Shown: positions 35,353-46,433 of the stretch, in pieces
Position numbering within the stretch: position 1 is the first letter of the stretch
Layout: each line of letters starts with the position of its first letter
Source of the DNA: Dermacentor variabilis
Lineage: Eukaryota; Arthropoda; Arachnida; Ixodida; Ixodidae
DNA length: 64,000 nucleotides
Assembly (NCBI RefSeq): GCF_050947875.1
Contig: NC_134568.1
Span: forward strand, 201,119,043 to 201,183,042
Direction: 5' to 3'
Made by a program: the position numbers and the translations under genes
Notes under the pieces: generated by a model
What the model was told of the DNA's origin: nothing
Databases searched by the model: none
What the model saw: only the letters and a program-made list of their open reading frames with translations

Positions 35353-35605
35353 GGCACTCGCCGCGGTAGCTAAGTGGCTATGGCTCTGCGCTACTGAGCA
35401 CGAGGTCACGGGTAGGGTCCCGGCCACGGCGGCTGCACTTCGATGGGGGTGAAACGCAATAACGCTCGAGTAATTGGATTTAGGTACACATTAAAGAACC
35501 GCAGGCAGTCGAAATTGATCCGCAGTCCCACGTTATTCGGCGTGCCTCATAATCATGTCGAGGTTTTGGCACGTAAACCCCGAGAATTAAATTATTTAAT
35601 TACCA
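35353..35605 (+). mobile_element. SINE type 2, full-length copy with tRNA-like head
   Basis: The head at 35358-35430 begins GCCGCGGTAGCTAAGTGGC (A-box-like) and ends with GGGTAGGGTCCCGGCC (B-box-like). The body contains CTTCGATGGGGGTGAAACGC, CACATTAAAGAACC and GCGTGCCTCATAATCATG, then GGCACGTAAACCCC and an AATTAAATTATTTAATT tail. It is the only copy of this family in the window with head, body and tail all clear. It would be a polymerase III transcript. Family name unknown to me. Confidence 0.85.
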
Positions 35606-36059
35606 GTTATCTGCTACACGCGTTACGTAAATTGTCGACAGAAAACTGCACATAGCTGGTGTGATGGGGCTAGGAGTCGCCTGAGCCGAAACAGGGGTAA
35701 ATGAAAATCGCTGGGCGAGGCCCTCCTTCGTTATGCAGAGGACAGAAATGGGCTGATGAAGGTGAGGATGTCTGTTTACAATAGCAGTGAGGCACAACCA
35801 CCCAAATCTATCTCATTGATCCCTATGCGCTGTGCACACGTGCGCGCACGCACGCACACACATGCGACACCGCATGGGGTGAGAAACGCACCATCTTTTC
35901 ATGGCCGGAAGAATCTCCAAGACTGTAATGCATAGCCTAGCCCGAAATCCCGCCCCTCCCCGCACCCCCAGAAACCCGTGAATACTCTGGACGCCTGCCC
36001 ATTTCGTTACTCCGCGGTAATCAAGCGTCCCACGCATACGCCCGAGATCTTGCAAACCG
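35606..36059. other. No gene seen
   Basis: Unassigned sequence with a CA/CG-rich run near 35837-35862. The right part may belong to the following LINE fragment. Confidence 0.4.
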
Positions 36060-36440
36060 CGCACCACTGGAGGATGACCACCGAGCAGACCACCCGCTCA
36101 TTGCTTTCAATGGCATCACTAAACACTACATGCAGACCCGACGCACATATCCGCCTGGATACGACATGCTGTCGAGAGAACAAGAATTAATTTTCCGACA
36201 ACAGACACTACGGCCAACTCGCTACGCTATATCACATGGTCTGGGAATGCCAAAGCAACCCCCAGCTCGATCCAATACCCAGCCCAACCAACAAGCTGTG
36301 GGAGAGTGAACTTGCCAGCTCTAGCTCGAATAGTCAGCTACGGCTGACAGAAAGGGCGGAAACGGCGGGTAGAACCAAAAGAGTCCTGGACTAGGGACCG
36401 CGCCCACCAGCCAGCTCTTTTTCCATTTAATAAATTTTTT
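36060..36440 (+). pseudogene. 3' end of I-group-type LINE ORF2
   Basis: The plus-strand frame includes HMVWECQSNPQLDPIPSP followed by an Arg/Lys-rich C-terminus ending RTKRVLD before a stop near 36391. It parallels the C-terminus of the LINE at 26328-26573 (HMVLVCP ... NGFLD). A short 3' UTR follows with AATAAA and a T-run. The 5' edge is unclear; everything upstream of the zinc-binding region is absent or unrecognisable. Confidence 0.7.
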
Positions 36441-38544
36441 TCCCCTCATCCTCTATACACATTTCGTAGCCGTTAGGTTTCACCGTTTTGTGCAAGAGCG
36501 CATCTTCATTGGTAGCGCGAATAAATAAACAAATTATTTTTATTTTCTTTCATCTGCCATTGAAGACGTACATATATATAGCGCTGGACTTTCGAACACA
36601 TGTGTTATGGGCGCACATTCGTCGTTTTTTACAAGGCACGAGCGTGCGCGGGCTTGACGCGCTCGGCTCAAGCGTCGCAAACGTGCTCCCTGCTCAGTTC
36701 GCGCACTAGGCCTGCCTGGTACGTTCAACCGCCAAAGATTTGGCCTCCGCGCCATCTAAAACAGCGTGTCCGTCGAGGTTACAGAACAGGAAACGCGAGG
36801 TTCTTGTCCCCGTTTTAAAGCATACTTCAAGGCATTGCTAGCGCGCCGTTATACTGTCTCAGGAATGTCAAACCTAATTCCTCAAGCACGCCAGCTCACA
36901 ATCTTAAAACTCTGTTTTACGCAGATATACGCAGCGGCAGTTCCTCGCTCAGGAGCCGATTACAGGTTCAGGTAACCGAGCGACCGCTCATATATACGCG
37001 TCCTTCCGCCATTCCCTAAGCGGATTTAGGCTGCGGAAGACACAGTGGTAGCGATGACGGAAGCAGCTGTTTTAGTCCGGACAGCAGGGTTACGTGCTGC
37101 AAGAAATGGGCCGTCTTCGTCCGCCAATCTGTCCGTCGTTCGTTCGTTACGCTTTGATTTAGGCACGTCTCGACTTGACGTAAGCAAAGATGCCCTACTT
37201 CCGTAAAGTACACTTCGCGGAGGGCTCGCTCGCCGGGGCATGTCTTGCATGTCCTGTTTTCGAATGAATGGCGCTGCCCGCGCATGCAGAGGTGTGCGCT
37301 GCGTGCATGCGTACAAACTGCATGATTTTTCATAATGCGGTCGAAAGCCAAAAGTGTCCGTAAGTTTGCATTCCGGTAGTAAGCATGGTCAAATGGGGTC
37401 TAACTGGAGAGATGGAAGCAGTATGCCTCCGGCTACTTAATTTCACTTACATGCAACAACAACAATTTTTTTTGCTGTAAGCAATGAATGATTGTAAAAG
37501 AAAAAAAAAACATATGTAATAACAAGGACACTTTAGCACGCGGTGTCACGTAGGCTTCCCTAAGCACATCGACGAATCGTGCTATTGTAATTATTGTTTG
37601 CAGTAGCTAAGTTAAGAAAACCTAAGATATAGAGGACGTTTCTTTCTTTCTACTTTTCTTTCTTGCTTTCTTTTCATTCATTCATACAGTCATTCATTTC
37701 TTTATTTTCCAACGTCAGCCAGGGGTCTCTAAGGCAAAAAGCGGTTGCAAACCACTTGAAAGTGTTGAGGGCCCACGTACATTATGGCAGCGGTTACAGG
37801 TCAGATGTGTACAAATGTACACTAGCGGAATAGATAGAGCAATAAGGAAAGTCAATTAAAAAGAATAACGTATCGAAAATGAATAATTATTACAAATACA
37901 ACGAAGGCAATTATTTAATGAATACATACACTCAGGAAATGTTTAGTACATTAAGCGAACGTAAATGTTAAACGTGAGCAGAAATCACAATATAATGCAA
38001 ATGCCAATAAACACAATGCATAAAGCTAACAATCATCATTCTAACGGTAATAGGACAACATAAGAACGCGAACCAAAACTTAGAAAATATTCCCGCATTT
38101 GCCTTCTGCTGTCTGTGGCGAAGTCAACGTCTCTCTGTTCACATTTGTTGAGCAAAGATGGCAATGTAAGCTTTAGAGATTGCAGAAAACATTCCATGTG
38201 CCTATAGAAGTGCCTATATAGGTAACAAACCCGCTGCAGACTTCAAAAGACGGCCGTTCGCCGGCACCGTATGCATATATGGGCGCCAGAAACTACTGTG
38301 CATACATAAAAAATAAAATGGTGAAACCCTTCAGCGGTATTGTGCGAGACGCTCGGGCGGAGCAATTGCCGGCCTTGATCGCCAGGCTAAACCCGCTTGT
38401 TGTTACAATTCACCACCACCACAATAAAATATGGCATAACTCATCTCACGATGACTGTCGACGGTAATGCGAATAGCATTTGAACAATATATCGACAGAC
38501 GATATTCCTAAACTCACGTTTATTCAACACGTGTAGTGGTAATT
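36441..38544. other. No gene seen
   Basis: Unassigned 2.1 kb. 37690-38110 is AT-rich and has the look of a retroelement 3' UTR in minus orientation, but I found no coding remnant next to it. A CTTTCTTT-type run lies at 37641-37675. Open frames near 37016-37351 lack motifs. Confidence 0.4.
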
Positions 38545-40768
38545 TTAGACTTTCGTTGCTCCGGCTATATGCCACATACTCCAATATCGTCCCACTTCGC
38601 TATGGCGCTCGCTTGCAAAGGTCACCCATGAACATGGCGGCACGACGACGACTGTATGACGGCGACACAGGGACGATGGAATGACGAAGAAGGAAATGAT
38701 ATCGGTTGACCAACAAATACGGTATAACCACGACGGCATGACGACAATGAGATGTCGATTAATAAATTATGCGATTGTGTACCAACAACAGAATGACGAC
38801 GAAGACATGAGCACAATGAGATGACTGTATAGCGACGATGGCGTGACGACGACGGTATGACGAGAACCGGAGGAAGAAGCTGGAATAACGACGACGGCAC
38901 GGCGATGACGGCATGAGAATGGATGCATCATAGCGTCTGCCTGACGACGACGGCATGACAACGGTGGCATATAATCACGATTGAATGATGACAGCATGGT
39001 TAAGACAGAATTAACAAGGAATGACGTTGATGGATCGCCGAAGGTGGTACGACGACGACGACGAAATGATAGGATGACGGTACCGAAGTGATGACGATGG
39101 TGAAACGATAACATGACGACGATGGCATGATAAAAACAGTATTTCGACGACTGTGTGACAGCGATGGCTCATGGCAACGCTATGACAAGAATACAATGAC
39201 GATGCTGCAACGACCGCGACGACATCGCGATGATAGTGTGACAACGAATGCATGACGACGATTGTATGACGACGCAGTGACGACGATGGCGTGGCAACGG
39301 CATGAGGACAATGGGATGAAGACGAGCGTAAGATGACAATGGCGTAACAATGGCTGTATAATGAAAACTGTATGATGAATATAGCGTGACGTTGACGGCA
39401 AGACGAGAGTTGGATGACAAATCTGGTGACGGCAATGGCACACCGTCGACGGCATGACGATGACAGTCTGACAACGGATGCATGATAGCCACTGTCTCGC
39501 GATGACGTCATGACAAGGGCGGCATAACCACGACCGAATGACGACAGGGTGATTACAATAGAATAACGAAGAAATATTGATGTCGATGGAACGATGAAGG
39601 CGATATGACGACGACGGCATGATGACAATGGGATGACGTTGCAGAAGTGATTAGAATTACAAAACGACAGCGTGACTACAACTGTGTGATGACGATGGCG
39701 TGATGACGACGGCATGACGAGATTCGGTTGTCAAAGCTGGAATGGCGACGGTGCAAGGTCCACGATAGCATCAAGACCACGAACTCATACCTAGTGGCCG
39801 AAGCTACAAGACAGCTTAGCCCACTGGGTTGGAGTAGCAGGCGCGACGACGACAGCATGACGAGATTTACATCACGAAGCTGGAATGCCGACGACTGTAC
39901 GACCACAATGTCATCACGATGATGGCGTGACAAAGAATGCATGACGACTGTATGACGGCGATGCCGCGACCACGACGGCAAGACGAGAGTCGGATGTCAA
40001 AGGTGGAGTCAAAACGATGCATCCATCACGGCGGCATCATGACCACGAGTCCATACTTAGTCCCAAGCTATTTAAACTTGGGCCGCTGGGTCGGGGTAGA
40101 AGGCGTGACGACGACGGCATGGCGAGAGTACGATCACGAAGCTGGAATGACGACGACTGTAAGACCATGGCGGCATCACGACCACGAGTCCATACTTAGG
40201 CCCAAGCTATTTAAACTTGGGCCGCTGGGTCGGGGTATTAGGCGTGACGACGACGGCATGGCGAGAGTACGATCACGAAGCTGGAATGACGACGACTGTA
40301 CGACCACGGCGGCATCACGACCACGAGTCCGTACTTGGGCCCAAGCTATCTAAACTTGGGCCACTGCGTCGGAGTAGAAGGCGTGACGACGACGGCATGG
40401 CGAGAGTACGATCACGAAGCTGGAATGACGACAACTGTACGACCACGACGGCATCACGACCACGGATCCATACTTGGGCCCAAGCTATATAAACTTGGGC
40501 CACTGGGTTGGGGTAGAAGGCGTGACGACGACGGCACGGCGAGAGTACGATCACGAAGCTGGAATGACGACGACTGTACGACCACGGCGGCATCACGACC
40601 ACGAGTCCATTCTTGGGCCCAAGCTATTTAAACTTGGGCCACTGGGTCGGGGTAGAAGGCGTGACGACGACGGCATGGCGAGAGTATAATCACGAAGCTG
40701 GAATGACGACGACTGTACGACCACGATGGCATCACGACCAGGAGCACATACGTAGTGACCCAAGCAAG
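38545..40768. repeat. GACGAC-type satellite maturing into a ~139-bp tandem unit
   Basis: 38620-39730 is a degenerate minisatellite built on GATGACGACGGCATGACGAC-like words. From about 39736 a longer unit appears. From 39985 it is regular: the string GGGCC following AAACTT recurs at 40081, 40219, 40358, 40497 and 40636, a period of 138-139 bp. Each unit includes CGTGACGACGACGGCATGGC, a GAGAGTACGATCACGAAGC block and a palindromic CTTGGGCCCAAG-type joint followed by TATTTAAAC. Overlapping open frames on both strands are products of the repeat and are not genes. Confidence 0.92.
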
Positions 40769-41101
<333 letters not shown>

Positions 41102-41239
41102 TCAAAACGGCTGAAGTAGGCACAGAATTCTATTCGCACTAAAACCTTAGAGGGCATTTAGCATACAATATTAAGTTATTAAACTAGCCAGTGAATGAAC
41201 TTTATTGGAGGTCCGGATAGATATCTTTTATAGTGCTTA

Positions 41240-41465
41240 TGTTGAGTTCATATAATAAATTGGTCACTCTCCCCAACCTCGTTGAAGAATGGACACAGTG
41301 GGAGAAAGGGATTCAAAGCCCATTGTTTCAAGACCAACTAAGGGCTGTCCAGAGGGCCCATGATGTCGCTGAAAGGCTTGGCCTGACAGTGTCAACGTGG
41401 GAGCGGCCCGCCTTGGCTTAAGAAGCCGAGCCTCCGGACCTCATTACAATAAAAGTTTTCCCATA
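41240..41465 (+). pseudogene. LINE ORF2 C-terminal scrap and 3' UTR
   Basis: The frame includes NLVEEWTQWEKGIQSP, DQLRAVQRAHDVAERLGL and ends WERPALA with TAA at 41419-41421, then a 3' UTR with AATAAAAG near 41449. This EEW...RAHDVAERLGL pattern is the last ~60 residues of I-type LINE ORF2s as I know them; a host exon is less likely. The 5' edge lies just after the GATA array region. Confidence 0.55.
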
Positions 41466-42051
41466 CACACAGACTGAGTTTACACGGTACTCATAATCGA
41501 CTTTCAGTTAAAATTCCATTGAGTACACTCACTGTGTTCTTTTTCGTTCTATTTAGTTGTTAAACCACGTTCTGCAAAAAAATCTAAAAGGAAGTACATT
41601 GCAATTTTAGCGACTGATTTGCGCATAAGTATTTTGCTGATGCCTTTTTAATAATTTTACATAATTCACTCCCTTAGGAGAGTAACTTTTATTCCCCTGC
41701 TGCCTGCAGTTTCCTGGGAATATTGAAAGTGTCAATTACTTACTTCACTTACTTCGCTCACAGCTAGTATTCAAGACAAAATTTTCACTTTACCCGATAG
41801 GGACTAATTCTGTGAAAATCAAGAAAAAATATGTCTGTCAGCGTAAACAGAAAAAATACTGTAACAATGTATTTTTTCATAAATCAGTTTCAGTGCGTAT
41901 ACTGCAGCATAATTTTAGCTCGTATACTCAATTGTAATACAACTGGCGTGGGGGCTAAACAAGGTGATCCCGTTCGCCCATGAGAATTGACTGTAGTCTT
42001 GCACACTTCATGAAAACACGCGGTGCTTAGTGCTAGGGAGGCTTGAATGTA
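41466..42051. other. No gene seen
   Basis: AT-rich, unassigned. Confidence 0.5.
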
Positions 42052-42267
42052 CAGTCAACCACAAAAGCTTACGGAACATGAAATATGAGAAAACGCTGAA
42101 CATCTGCGCAGCCTCACAACGCACCCTAGTATTCGCATTTACAGCCTCTACCAGTGTATGTGAACATTGGGATGTTCGATTTTACTGACTGCGGCTCGGA
42201 AAACAGGCTGCTCGGAAATTGAACGTTTTCCGAGATCCCGCGGTTGGTAAACTTTTGTGGTTGACTG
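42052..42267. mobile_element. Candidate Tc1/mariner-type MITE
   Basis: CAGTCAACCACAAAAG at 42052-42067 is repeated inverted as CTTTTGTGGTTGACTG at 42252-42267, and similarity continues a few bases inward (CTTA / TTTA). TA precedes the left end, as expected for Tc1/mariner insertion. The base after the right end is C, so the matching TA is lost or the border is off. The interior also folds (CTCGGAAAAC against GTTTTCCGAG). No coding capacity in 216 bp. Confidence 0.65.
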
Positions 42268-42412
42268 CGCCTTAATGGGTATCATGCTCAGTACAATCGG
42301 TTTGCATAGAAGGTGACTGCACCTTCGAGGGGCTTGCCTTGCTGTTTGTGCGCACTTGTCTCAGCAGGCTGCTGTAGCGGGCGGAACGCTGACGCTGTTT
42401 CCCTGTGCGCAG

Positions 42413-42656
42413 ATCTTTGCAGGTGGATGAACGGGCGCAAGTACTACGTCGCTCTGGGTGAAATAGGCAGCATCAACGCCATCAACGTTACAGCGGATGG
42501 TGCCGGTGCCAACTCGAGCGGTGGTGACCGCGACCCGAACCAACCGAGGATCCCGCAGCGGTGCAGCGTGGAACTCATCACTTGCCCGAGCTGCCACATC
42601 GTCGTGTCCATACTGTACATCAACATACCCACTTGTTCGAGCGATGGATCTTGCCA
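42413..42656 (+). CDS. Probable host exon, CUB-like domain
   Basis: An open segment of 244 nt lies between an acceptor (pyrimidine-rich tract then GTGCGCAG, ending 42412) and a donor (GTAAGC at 42657). It enters in phase 1 and leaves with two bases of a codon. The translation starts LCRWMNGRKYYVALGEIG, includes INVTADG (N-glycosylation sequon) and ends CPSCHIVVSILYINIPTC and SSDGSC. Paired cysteines and alternating hydrophobics resemble a CUB domain, which is usually extracellular and mediates binding. No neighbouring exon of the same gene was identified; they may lie outside the window or beyond large introns. Codon use is GC-rich unlike the repeats. The exon call is better supported than the domain name. 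Confidence 0.6.
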
Positions 42657-43389
42657 GTAAGCACGACCCGCCTGATTTCCGGCCGAACTATCCGCCCGTC
42701 GCGCGCCCGCCGCCTGCGCACCGACCAGTGTCGCTAATGGCGGCTCTGCAACGCTACACCTCGGAGGCGTAGCCCTACTCCTTTGCTTTGACCCACTGCT
42801 TTCCTTTTCCCTTGCGTCAGCGAAATGGCCAGAGCAGCCACGACGTAGCCCACTCGTGAAATAGTATATGCGTAGAGCATGCGCAGCCATAGTGCCATGA
42901 CGTGTCTTTTACGTCCGACAGCCTGATGAATGAAGCTCGCCATATTATACTGATGTCACCATTGATACACTTTCTTCTCGCTCCTTGTCATTCGGTCGCT
43001 CGGTGCGGCAAATGAAAAACAAATAGGATCAAAATAACAGTTGCATTGATAATAACTAATGCGAGGCGCTCTGTCCGACGCGCCGTATATAGGACAAAAG
43101 AAAACACGTGTACTAGTTCACTAACCATAGACTGTAGCGATATATGGATGACTAGCACGCTAATAACGGCTGGATCGTGCTGAAGCTTCGCTGAATCGAC
43201 AGCAATGACGGCATCTCGTCGTTCGGCGACGACGTAGTTGAAATGGCTGCAGGGACAAGTCACGCGGTACATTTCTTTAACCGGGCGTCGACAGAACGCG
43301 TTGTGAACTAATTGACCTCAGCACCAAGTTAACTGTACGGTGTCATAGATCCGGAGAACATTGTAGGCGTATTAGTCTCGTCAATAGTG
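42657..43389. other. Probable intron, no other exon seen
   Basis: If 42413-42656 is an exon this is intron sequence. Open frames in it show no conserved motif. Confidence 0.4.
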
Positions 43390-43965
43390 ACGATTACTGT
43401 TGGAAGACGAGAATGGAGGAAGAGATCGAAAAAATTCGTAACCAACTACAGGATAACTGAAAGTGTAAAGATACAACCAGGAGTCATCAGAAAGAAAGTG
43501 AGAAACAGAAACAGTGAGTTGGTTGCAAAGAATGGAAACAAAAAAGACCATGGAGATTTACAAGAAGGGGAAGAAAGAAATTAGAAGGGAAAATCTGTAC
43601 GCTAACACGAAGGGAAGTGCCTTGCTATTTTGAGACTCGAGTTGGTTGCCTAAGGACAAAGACATACCGGAGCAAGTATTCGCAACTAGATAAGACATGT
43701 GTATGCTACAGCGAAAATTCGGAGGCTACTCACCAGACCCTAATGGAATGCGAAAGGATTCATCCAATGATACCCGTAGGTAACGTACACCTACCAGAAG
43801 CGCTTGGATTTAAAGTTGGCGGAAGCATCAACCTGTCATCAGTCGAGATAAGCAAGACACTTTTAGAGTATCGGTGGGAAAAAATGCAGGGAAGAGATTG
43901 TTACGACCAGCTCCGTTACAATAATGGCAGCGGTACTAGGGTGATAGAGAAGTTTTGAGGAAGAG
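43390..43965 (+). pseudogene. LINE ORF2 C-terminal fragment
   Basis: The frame from about 43500 gives RRENLYANTKGSALLF, then after a one-base shift near 43630 ETRVGCLRTKTYRSKY. It continues with a zinc-binding-like CVCYSENSEATHQTLMECE and IHP...LPEALGFKVG, ending EYRWEKMQG before further sequence to the stop at 43956. A second, more decayed relative is at 53590-53725. This architecture is the 3' end of a LINE ORF2 different from those at 12114 and 26328. Clade not determined. Confidence 0.7.
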
Positions 43966-44174
43966 AAAAAAATTAGAGAGATGTATACGAAAATGCTATA
44001 ATGAAAAGCGTGTATAGCATGCCCGAGTAACCCAAGCAGGCAAGATGACCATTTCTTACCACCCCGTTTCAAAGGGAATGCCAATAATTTATCACCATAA
44101 TCATGATAGCCATTATTGCATTCTTTCTCTGCCTCATTTGTGCAGCCCGAAAGGTCTTCAAAAATTATATTAAA

Positions 44175-44410
44175 TTAGGTTGTGTGGTTTATTGTCCAGA
44201 AACTACACAGTTGGTCAGGAAAGGACGCCGTTGTGGAGTGCTCCGCATTAACTTTGACCAATTGGAGTTCTTTCACCCAAAGCAGGGTACACGCGGGCGC
44301 GGTTGCGTTCCGCCCCCGCCGCACAATGCGGCTGGCAATGGAAGCCGTGGCCTTGCGCTGAGCAACGCAGAGCCGTGGCCACAGCTCAGCCAACGCGGCG
44401 GAGCAACGAT
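44175..44410 (-). mobile_element. SINE type 2, diverged copy with head
   Basis: Minus-strand sense: the head near 44405-44330 has CCGCGTTGGCTGAGCTGTGG and GGCTCTGCG, and the body near 44290-44190 carries the counterparts of TTCTTT, TTGACCA and GGACGCCGTTGTGGAG (as seen on the + strand). It is more diverged than the other four copies. Confidence 0.65.
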
Positions 44411-44904
44411 CTTCCACAGCGGCCAGCTTTCCTTAATAAACCATTATTCGACTCGTTTCCTCACACAAATGCACGCCTACAAACAGCAGAAGCGTGTCCA
44501 CTTTCTAATCCGCCGGAAATGCGCCACTGTTTCAAAGGACCTCCTACGTTTATCGTTTCTGTATTTTTACTTTTTTAGAGACAAACAGATTCGTTTGTAT
44601 AAATGTGTTATGAACCCCTTTAGTCACGGCGTCCACATTTGTAGACGCGGCCTATCTTTCCCATTTCTGTGCAGTGGTAGCAAGGGATAGAGCACAAACA
44701 TTAAGTTTAGAGTAAATTGAACATTGTGCTGAACTAAATTACTTCCATTTTACTTCTGACTGATATCGTTACAGAGTACCACTTTTGTGAAGGCACTACC
44801 GTGCTTTGCGTGACGTTTGGCTTGGGGCATGTCGGTAGCAAGCTCGAAATATTTTTCTCTTTCTTGAAATGCTAGCGGCCAACAAATAACATTTAAATAT
44901 AATT
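44411..44904. other. No gene seen
   Basis: Unassigned between two SINE copies. Confidence 0.45.
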
Positions 44905-45085
44905 AATTAAATCATAGATTTTTACGTGCCAGAACCACAATCTGATTATGAGTCACGCCGTAGTGGGGTACTCCGGAATAATTTGGAACACCTAGGGTTC
45001 CTTAACGTGCACCTAAATCTAAGCACAATGGTGTTTTCGCATTTCGCCTCCATCGAAATGCGGCCGCCGTGACCGGGATTAATGA
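44905..45085 (-). mobile_element. SINE type 2, body copy
   Basis: The + strand shows TTTTTACGTGCCAGAACCAC, CACGCCGTAGTGGGG, GTTCCTTAACGTGCACC and CGAAATGCGGCCGCCGTGACC, the reverse of the SINE body. The tRNA head is absent beyond the CCGGGATT remnant. Confidence 0.8.
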
Positions 45086-45169
45086 AAAACTTGTGCATGT
45101 AATTCGAGCGGGTTATTCAATCCTTCTATGAAGAAACGGAGCATGACTGACTTTACAATATTCAAATAT

Positions 45170-45173
45170 CTAG
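45170..45173. repeat. Target-site duplication, left copy (CTAG)
   Basis: CTAG immediately outside the left LTR end, repeated at 52259-52262 outside the right one. Four-base duplication of an LTR element. Confidence 0.75.
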
Positions 45174-45345
45174 TGTTGTAATCGCGCCGCTGGCACGAGT
45201 TGTTGGGAACTCGGCGCTGACGCCCGTTGTTGCGCCTGGGTCGCAAGCCCCAAGGGTAGCGTTGGCCTGGCGGCCTGGGGTACAACTGGAAGCATCCGAA
45301 GGTCCCGGCAAAGCATGAGTCGACTGGTAACAACAAAACAACTTG

Positions 45346-45351
45346 TTTATT
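45346..45351 (-). terminator. Polyadenylation signal in 3' LTR
   Basis: AATAAA on the sense strand; the 3' end of element RNA would be set shortly downstream of it. Confidence 0.55.
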
Positions 45352-45459
45352 CTAACATCGCAAAGAGTTGGCGGTCAGGTTGACCGAAGTAGAGAGACGG
45401 GAGTGCACTTTACTCAACAGAAGAAATCGGAGCCCCTTTTTGGTGTCCGGGGGCAGCTG

Positions 45460-45467
45460 CTTTTATA
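45460..45467 (-). promoter_or_regulatory. TATA box in 3' LTR
   Basis: TATAAAAG on the sense strand, about 110 bp before the AATAAA signal, giving the expected U3-R-U5 arrangement. Confidence 0.6.
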
Positions 45468-45986
45468 CTCTCGCAGTTGAGGGCAAGAAGGAACCCCTCT
45501 ATAGACGAGCACGTGACTGTGCCGCCCGGGAACAATGGGATAAGGTGGCGCAGCGTCGTGTCGGCGCCACTCGGGCACAATGGGAAGAGAAGGTGGAGAA
45601 GCCGTCGTTTCGGCGCCGCTCGGACCCCCTTGCTTCACAGTTGTTGGGAGCTCCTCTCCCCGGCTGCCGCGCTTCGACAAGCGTGGGCACAATGGGAAGA
45701 GAAGGTGGAGCAGCCGTCGTGTCGGCGCCGCTCGGACCCCCTTGCTTCACAGTTGTTGGGAGCTCCTCTCCCCGGCTGCCGCGCTTCGACAAGCGTGGGC
45801 ACCAATATACACATACACTCACACACGCACATGAAGACACGTGGCATTGGAACATGCCTGGACGCGCTTGGCAGGGAGGCGTAGCGGCGGCGCCGAACGG
45901 GCCAAAATGTCTGCCGCTTTGAACGAAGCCCTGGCGTCTGTTGTATCCTCGCCGGCTTTACCGCGCGTCGTAGGCGAAACGTAACA

Positions 45987-46433
45987 GACCGCCCCGCCGG
46001 GGGAAGGAGATCCCGATGGTCAGGGGACTGCATCCGCTGTCCGGAGGGATGTCGCTCGATGATGCTCATAACCGAAGTCGGGCGTCCCTCGACGTTTCTT
46101 GAGCGCAGCGCACAGAGAAGGCCTCGTTCTCTCGTTCAGGTTCGCACGGGACACTGCAAAGTGACTTCGGGAGAGTTCACATTTTTGTTCTCGTTCCCGG
46201 CAAGCGTTAGAACTACGCTGAAACTCAACCGCTCAGTCAGCAAGCACGGCACAACCCTCACTAAGCCCTGCCAGGCTCTTTCCCCTTTTATACCACTGCC
46301 TAGTTCCTTACAGTAGTCTAGCAGCACTCAGAACGCGTCCACAAATGGGAAAATTGCACTAGAAAGCATATCATCACTTTGAAACACTAAACAAAAGCAA
46401 TATGTTAAAAATCCTGCCTCAGGAAGAAAAACA
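45987..46433 (-). other. 3' untranslated region of the Gmr1-like element
   Basis: Non-coding sequence between the gag-pol stop and the 3' LTR. It includes a TATAAAAGG at 46292-46284 (sense) of unknown significance. A G-rich run (CGGCGGGGCGG, sense) directly before the LTR is the best, though imperfect, polypurine-tract candidate. Confidence 0.6.

Larger units (their letters stand above)
45174..45986 (-). repeat. 3' LTR (813 bp) of the Gmr1-like element
   Basis: Sense strand begins TGTTACGTTTCGCC and ends GATTACAACA. It carries two copies of the 112-bp U3 repeat (45576-45799), TATAAAAG at 45467-45460 and AATAAA at 45351-45346. Apart from repeat number, a 2-bp indel near 45194 and a few substitutions it matches the other LTR. 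Confidence 0.9.

Noticed and set aside
39985..40768. CRISPR-like array
   Set aside because: The unit is a ~139-bp tandem with no unique spacers, and the surrounding DNA is eukaryotic.
46284..46292. TATAAAAGG upstream of the 3' LTR as the element promoter
   Set aside because: It lies outside the LTR; each LTR has its own TATA box at the right distance from a polyadenylation signal.
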